This document shows, one piece after another, positions 63,065 to 64,000 of a DNA stretch of 64,000 bases; position 1 is the first letter of the stretch, and each line of letters begins with the position of its first letter. This DNA comes from Candidatus Woesearchaeota archaeon. Lineage in GTDB: Archaea; Nanobdellota; Nanobdellia; Woesearchaeales; JACPJR01. Position numbers and translations under genes: made by a program. The stretch covers positions 40,139 through 104,138 of the forward strand of contig JACPJR010000015.1 in NCBI GenBank assembly GCA_016187565.1, written 5' to 3'. The notes beneath the pieces are model-generated. The model was not told the origin of the DNA. It searched no databases and worked only from the letters and a program-made list of their open reading frames with translations.

Positions 63065-63273
63065 GCACGCCACGTCAGTGGCGGCTGACGGATTGCTTGC
63101 GAGCAATCCTACGAAGCACCCCGAAGGGGGCATGTCCCCCGCTTCGTCAGCGCCACAACTGGTTACGCTCAGTTGATCAAACTTTAGCAAAGTTTGGTGG
63201 CGTGCGACGAGCCAGGACCCCTTCGGGGTGGCGAGTAGGGCAAAACCGAGTACCTGAGGTTTTGACCGTCGCA
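63065..63273. ncRNA. Probable structured RNA with multi-helix junction
   Basis: A GC-rich block in a 396-base gap between asnS and the 63393 gene. GCACGCCAC (63065-63073) pairs with GTGGCGTGC (63197-63205) and closes five perfect hairpins laid end to end: GTCAG/CTGAC (63074-63089), GGATTGCT/AGCAATCC (63090-63109), ACGAAGC/GCTTCGT (63111-63147) with an inner GGGGG/CCCCC, CAACTG/CAGTTG (63156-63175) and CAAACTTT/AAAGTTTG (63178-63196). A second part, TGCGACG/CGTCGCA (63203-63273), holds ACCCC/GGGGT and CAAAACC/GGTTTTG. It lacks RNase P and SRP signatures. Strand cannot be set. The rest of the gap is AT-rich. Confidence 0.6.
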
Positions 63274-63292
63274 CCGCCATAAGTCGCACTGC

Positions 63293-63311
63293 AGCGGTAG
63301 AAGCTTTACTT
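63293..63311 (+). repeat. GCGGTAGAAG motif, copy 1
   Basis: AGCGGTAGAAGCTTTACTTC contains GAAG/CTTC around a short loop and follows the structured block. The same core, AGCGGTAGAAGTGCTACTTC, lies at the end of the window. Confidence 0.45.
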
Positions 63312-63338
63312 CATAGAAAGAGACGGATGTTTTTGAGA

Positions 63339-63385
63339 AGAACAACAAAAAATAAAAAGAAAGAAGAAAAAAGTCCTTGCAGACT
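63339..63385 (-). terminator. T-rich terminator of the 63393 gene
   Basis: Read on the minus strand, the bases after the stop codon are runs of T broken by C and G (TTTTTTCTTC, TTTCTTTTTATTTTTTG), a typical archaeal U-rich termination zone. Confidence 0.55.
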
Positions 63386-63392
63386 TAATCAC

Positions 63393-63740
63393 TTAATCTT
63401 TAGCTAATCCGTAAATTGCCTTAACACTGACGACGATTACCGCAGGTGCGACAAAGACGGCAAGGTTAAGAACAATTGCATTCAGGGCTGAGCCGATGTA
63501 GGGAATCAGTTGTAAGACTCCACCACTAATGCCGGTTGCCATCAAAGCAATACCAGCGATCAAAAAGCCCTGGGTTTCGTTCTCGGTTACGTTCAAGAAC
63601 CCTACAATGAGTCCCAAAACGACTAATGCCAATGCCATCCATCCGAGAACGGTTGTGCCGGACTGTGCCGGGTTGAGGAAAATACCTGCTAAAATAGCAA
63701 CGGCAATCCCCACAATAAATGCTACTTCGCCTGCTTTCAT
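63393..63740 (-). CDS. Small polytopic membrane protein (115 aa)
   Basis: A 115-residue protein that is almost wholly hydrophobic, with four likely membrane segments (about 5-22, 30-48, 58-78 and 85-110) and very few charges. The sequence starts MKAGEVAFIVGIAVAILAGI and ends VSVKAIYGLAKD. GGGTGAC precedes the ATG. The regular Gly/Ala/Val/Ile composition is typical of an abundant DPANN membrane protein, but I know no function. Its GC content is above that of most neighbours. Confidence 0.7.
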   Translation of the reverse strand: MKAGEVAFIVGIAVAILAGIFLNPAQSGTTVLGWMALALVVLGLIVGFLNVTENETQGFLIAGIALMATGISGGVLQLIPYIGSALNAIVLNLAVFVAPAVIVVSVKAIYGLAKD

Positions 63741-63979
63741 GTGTATGTCACCCCATATTGAATCTGTTTGTTATTTCTTCTTATTTTAAAGAACCCCTTA
63801 AGAAGGTTTTCCTTGAATAGATCAGTTTAGATATATAAATGTTTCTCTCAAATCAGCTCCATGTTTAATTTGATTATTAGTTTACACTTTAATAATAAGC
63901 CGAGATTTCTGCACTTTTGGTGATTTAAATGGAAAAATTGAATGAAAAAAAAGAAAGTGGGTAGTACAGCAATACAGAA

Positions 63980-64000
63980 GCGGTAGAAGTGCTACTTCTA
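63980..64000 (+). repeat. GCGGTAGAAG motif, copy 2 at window edge
   Basis: AAGCGGTAGAAG followed by TGCTACTTCTA shares 11 bases with the motif at 63292 and the same GAAG/CTTC mini-hairpin. The window ends here, so its context is unknown. Confidence 0.4.

Noticed and set aside
63065..63273. RNase P RNA or SRP RNA
   Set aside because: The conserved RNase P P4 sequences and SRP GNAR motifs were not found on either strand.
63056..63289. Two frames of 77 and 61 codons in the GC-rich block
   Set aside because: The DNA is made of perfect hairpins; the frames have no ribosome site and read through stems. A structured RNA explains the block better.

Overview
The window looks archaeal. It encodes ABCE1/RLI, eS17, archaeal-type TrpRS and AsnRS, two TrmB-family regulators and a DUF763 protein, and many genes start a short distance after a TATA box with no Shine-Dalgarno (leaderless), while genes inside operons have strong Shine-Dalgarno sequences. 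The AT-leaning composition, compact layout and many unassigned small proteins suggest a DPANN lineage close to Woesearchaeota. That placement is an inference; no rRNA is present.

The dominant feature is a paralogous family of fourteen proteins (called RP-H paralogs 1-14 here) that fills roughly a third of the window. Each ends in a complete PEP-utilising-enzyme swivelling (phosphohistidine) domain with an intact GG-x-T/I/L-S/C/T-HA histidine. In front of it lies a long helical region that recalls the substrate (RP) domain of rifampicin phosphotransferase/PEP-synthase-like enzymes. None has the ATP-binding domain such enzymes need, and none is encoded in the window. Cluster I (197-11887, minus) holds seven copies with one Schlafen/AlbA_2 protein. 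Cluster II (25466-36971, minus) holds six copies with three HAD-fold proteins and one unknown. Cluster III (45422-47864, minus) holds one short copy with a HAD-like protein and a frameshifted methyltransferase, and is divergent from a TrmB regulator. Recurrent HAD partners, several with altered catalytic motifs, suggest an undescribed phosphotransfer system.

Other regions: 12.2-14.9 kb, a processive glycosyltransferase plus polysaccharide deacetylase-like protein and a secreted protein; 15.0-17.1 kb, an AbiE-like toxin-antitoxin pair with a palindromic operator, divergent from a TrmB regulator; 18-22.7 kb, a P-type ATPase, a methyltransferase and uridine phosphorylase; 22.9-25.4 kb, an AT-rich island of orphan genes with a nuclease remnant and a UPF0158 protein; 37.1-41.4 kb, phosphotransacetylase, a HAD phosphatase, a lipase-like hydrolase and a double left-handed beta-helix protein; 41.6 kb, a tRNA-Ala(CGC) whose D-loop carries about 36 extra bases; 41.7-45.2 kb, an APH-like kinase, an RmlD-like protein and DUF763; 49.4-53.2 kb, thiL and argGH; 53.3-63 kb, mostly housekeeping (ABCE1, trpS, rps17e, asnS, HerA-like ATPase, S26-type peptidase and membrane proteins).

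Non-coding structure is rich. A mobile-looking double-hairpin element is present in five copies: three nearly identical, two with different stem sequence but the same design. A GC-rich block at 63065-63273 folds into a multi-helix junction and is probably a structured RNA. Perfect palindromes sit on the TATA boxes or start regions of the Fic-like and AbiE genes. No CRISPR array or rRNA was seen.
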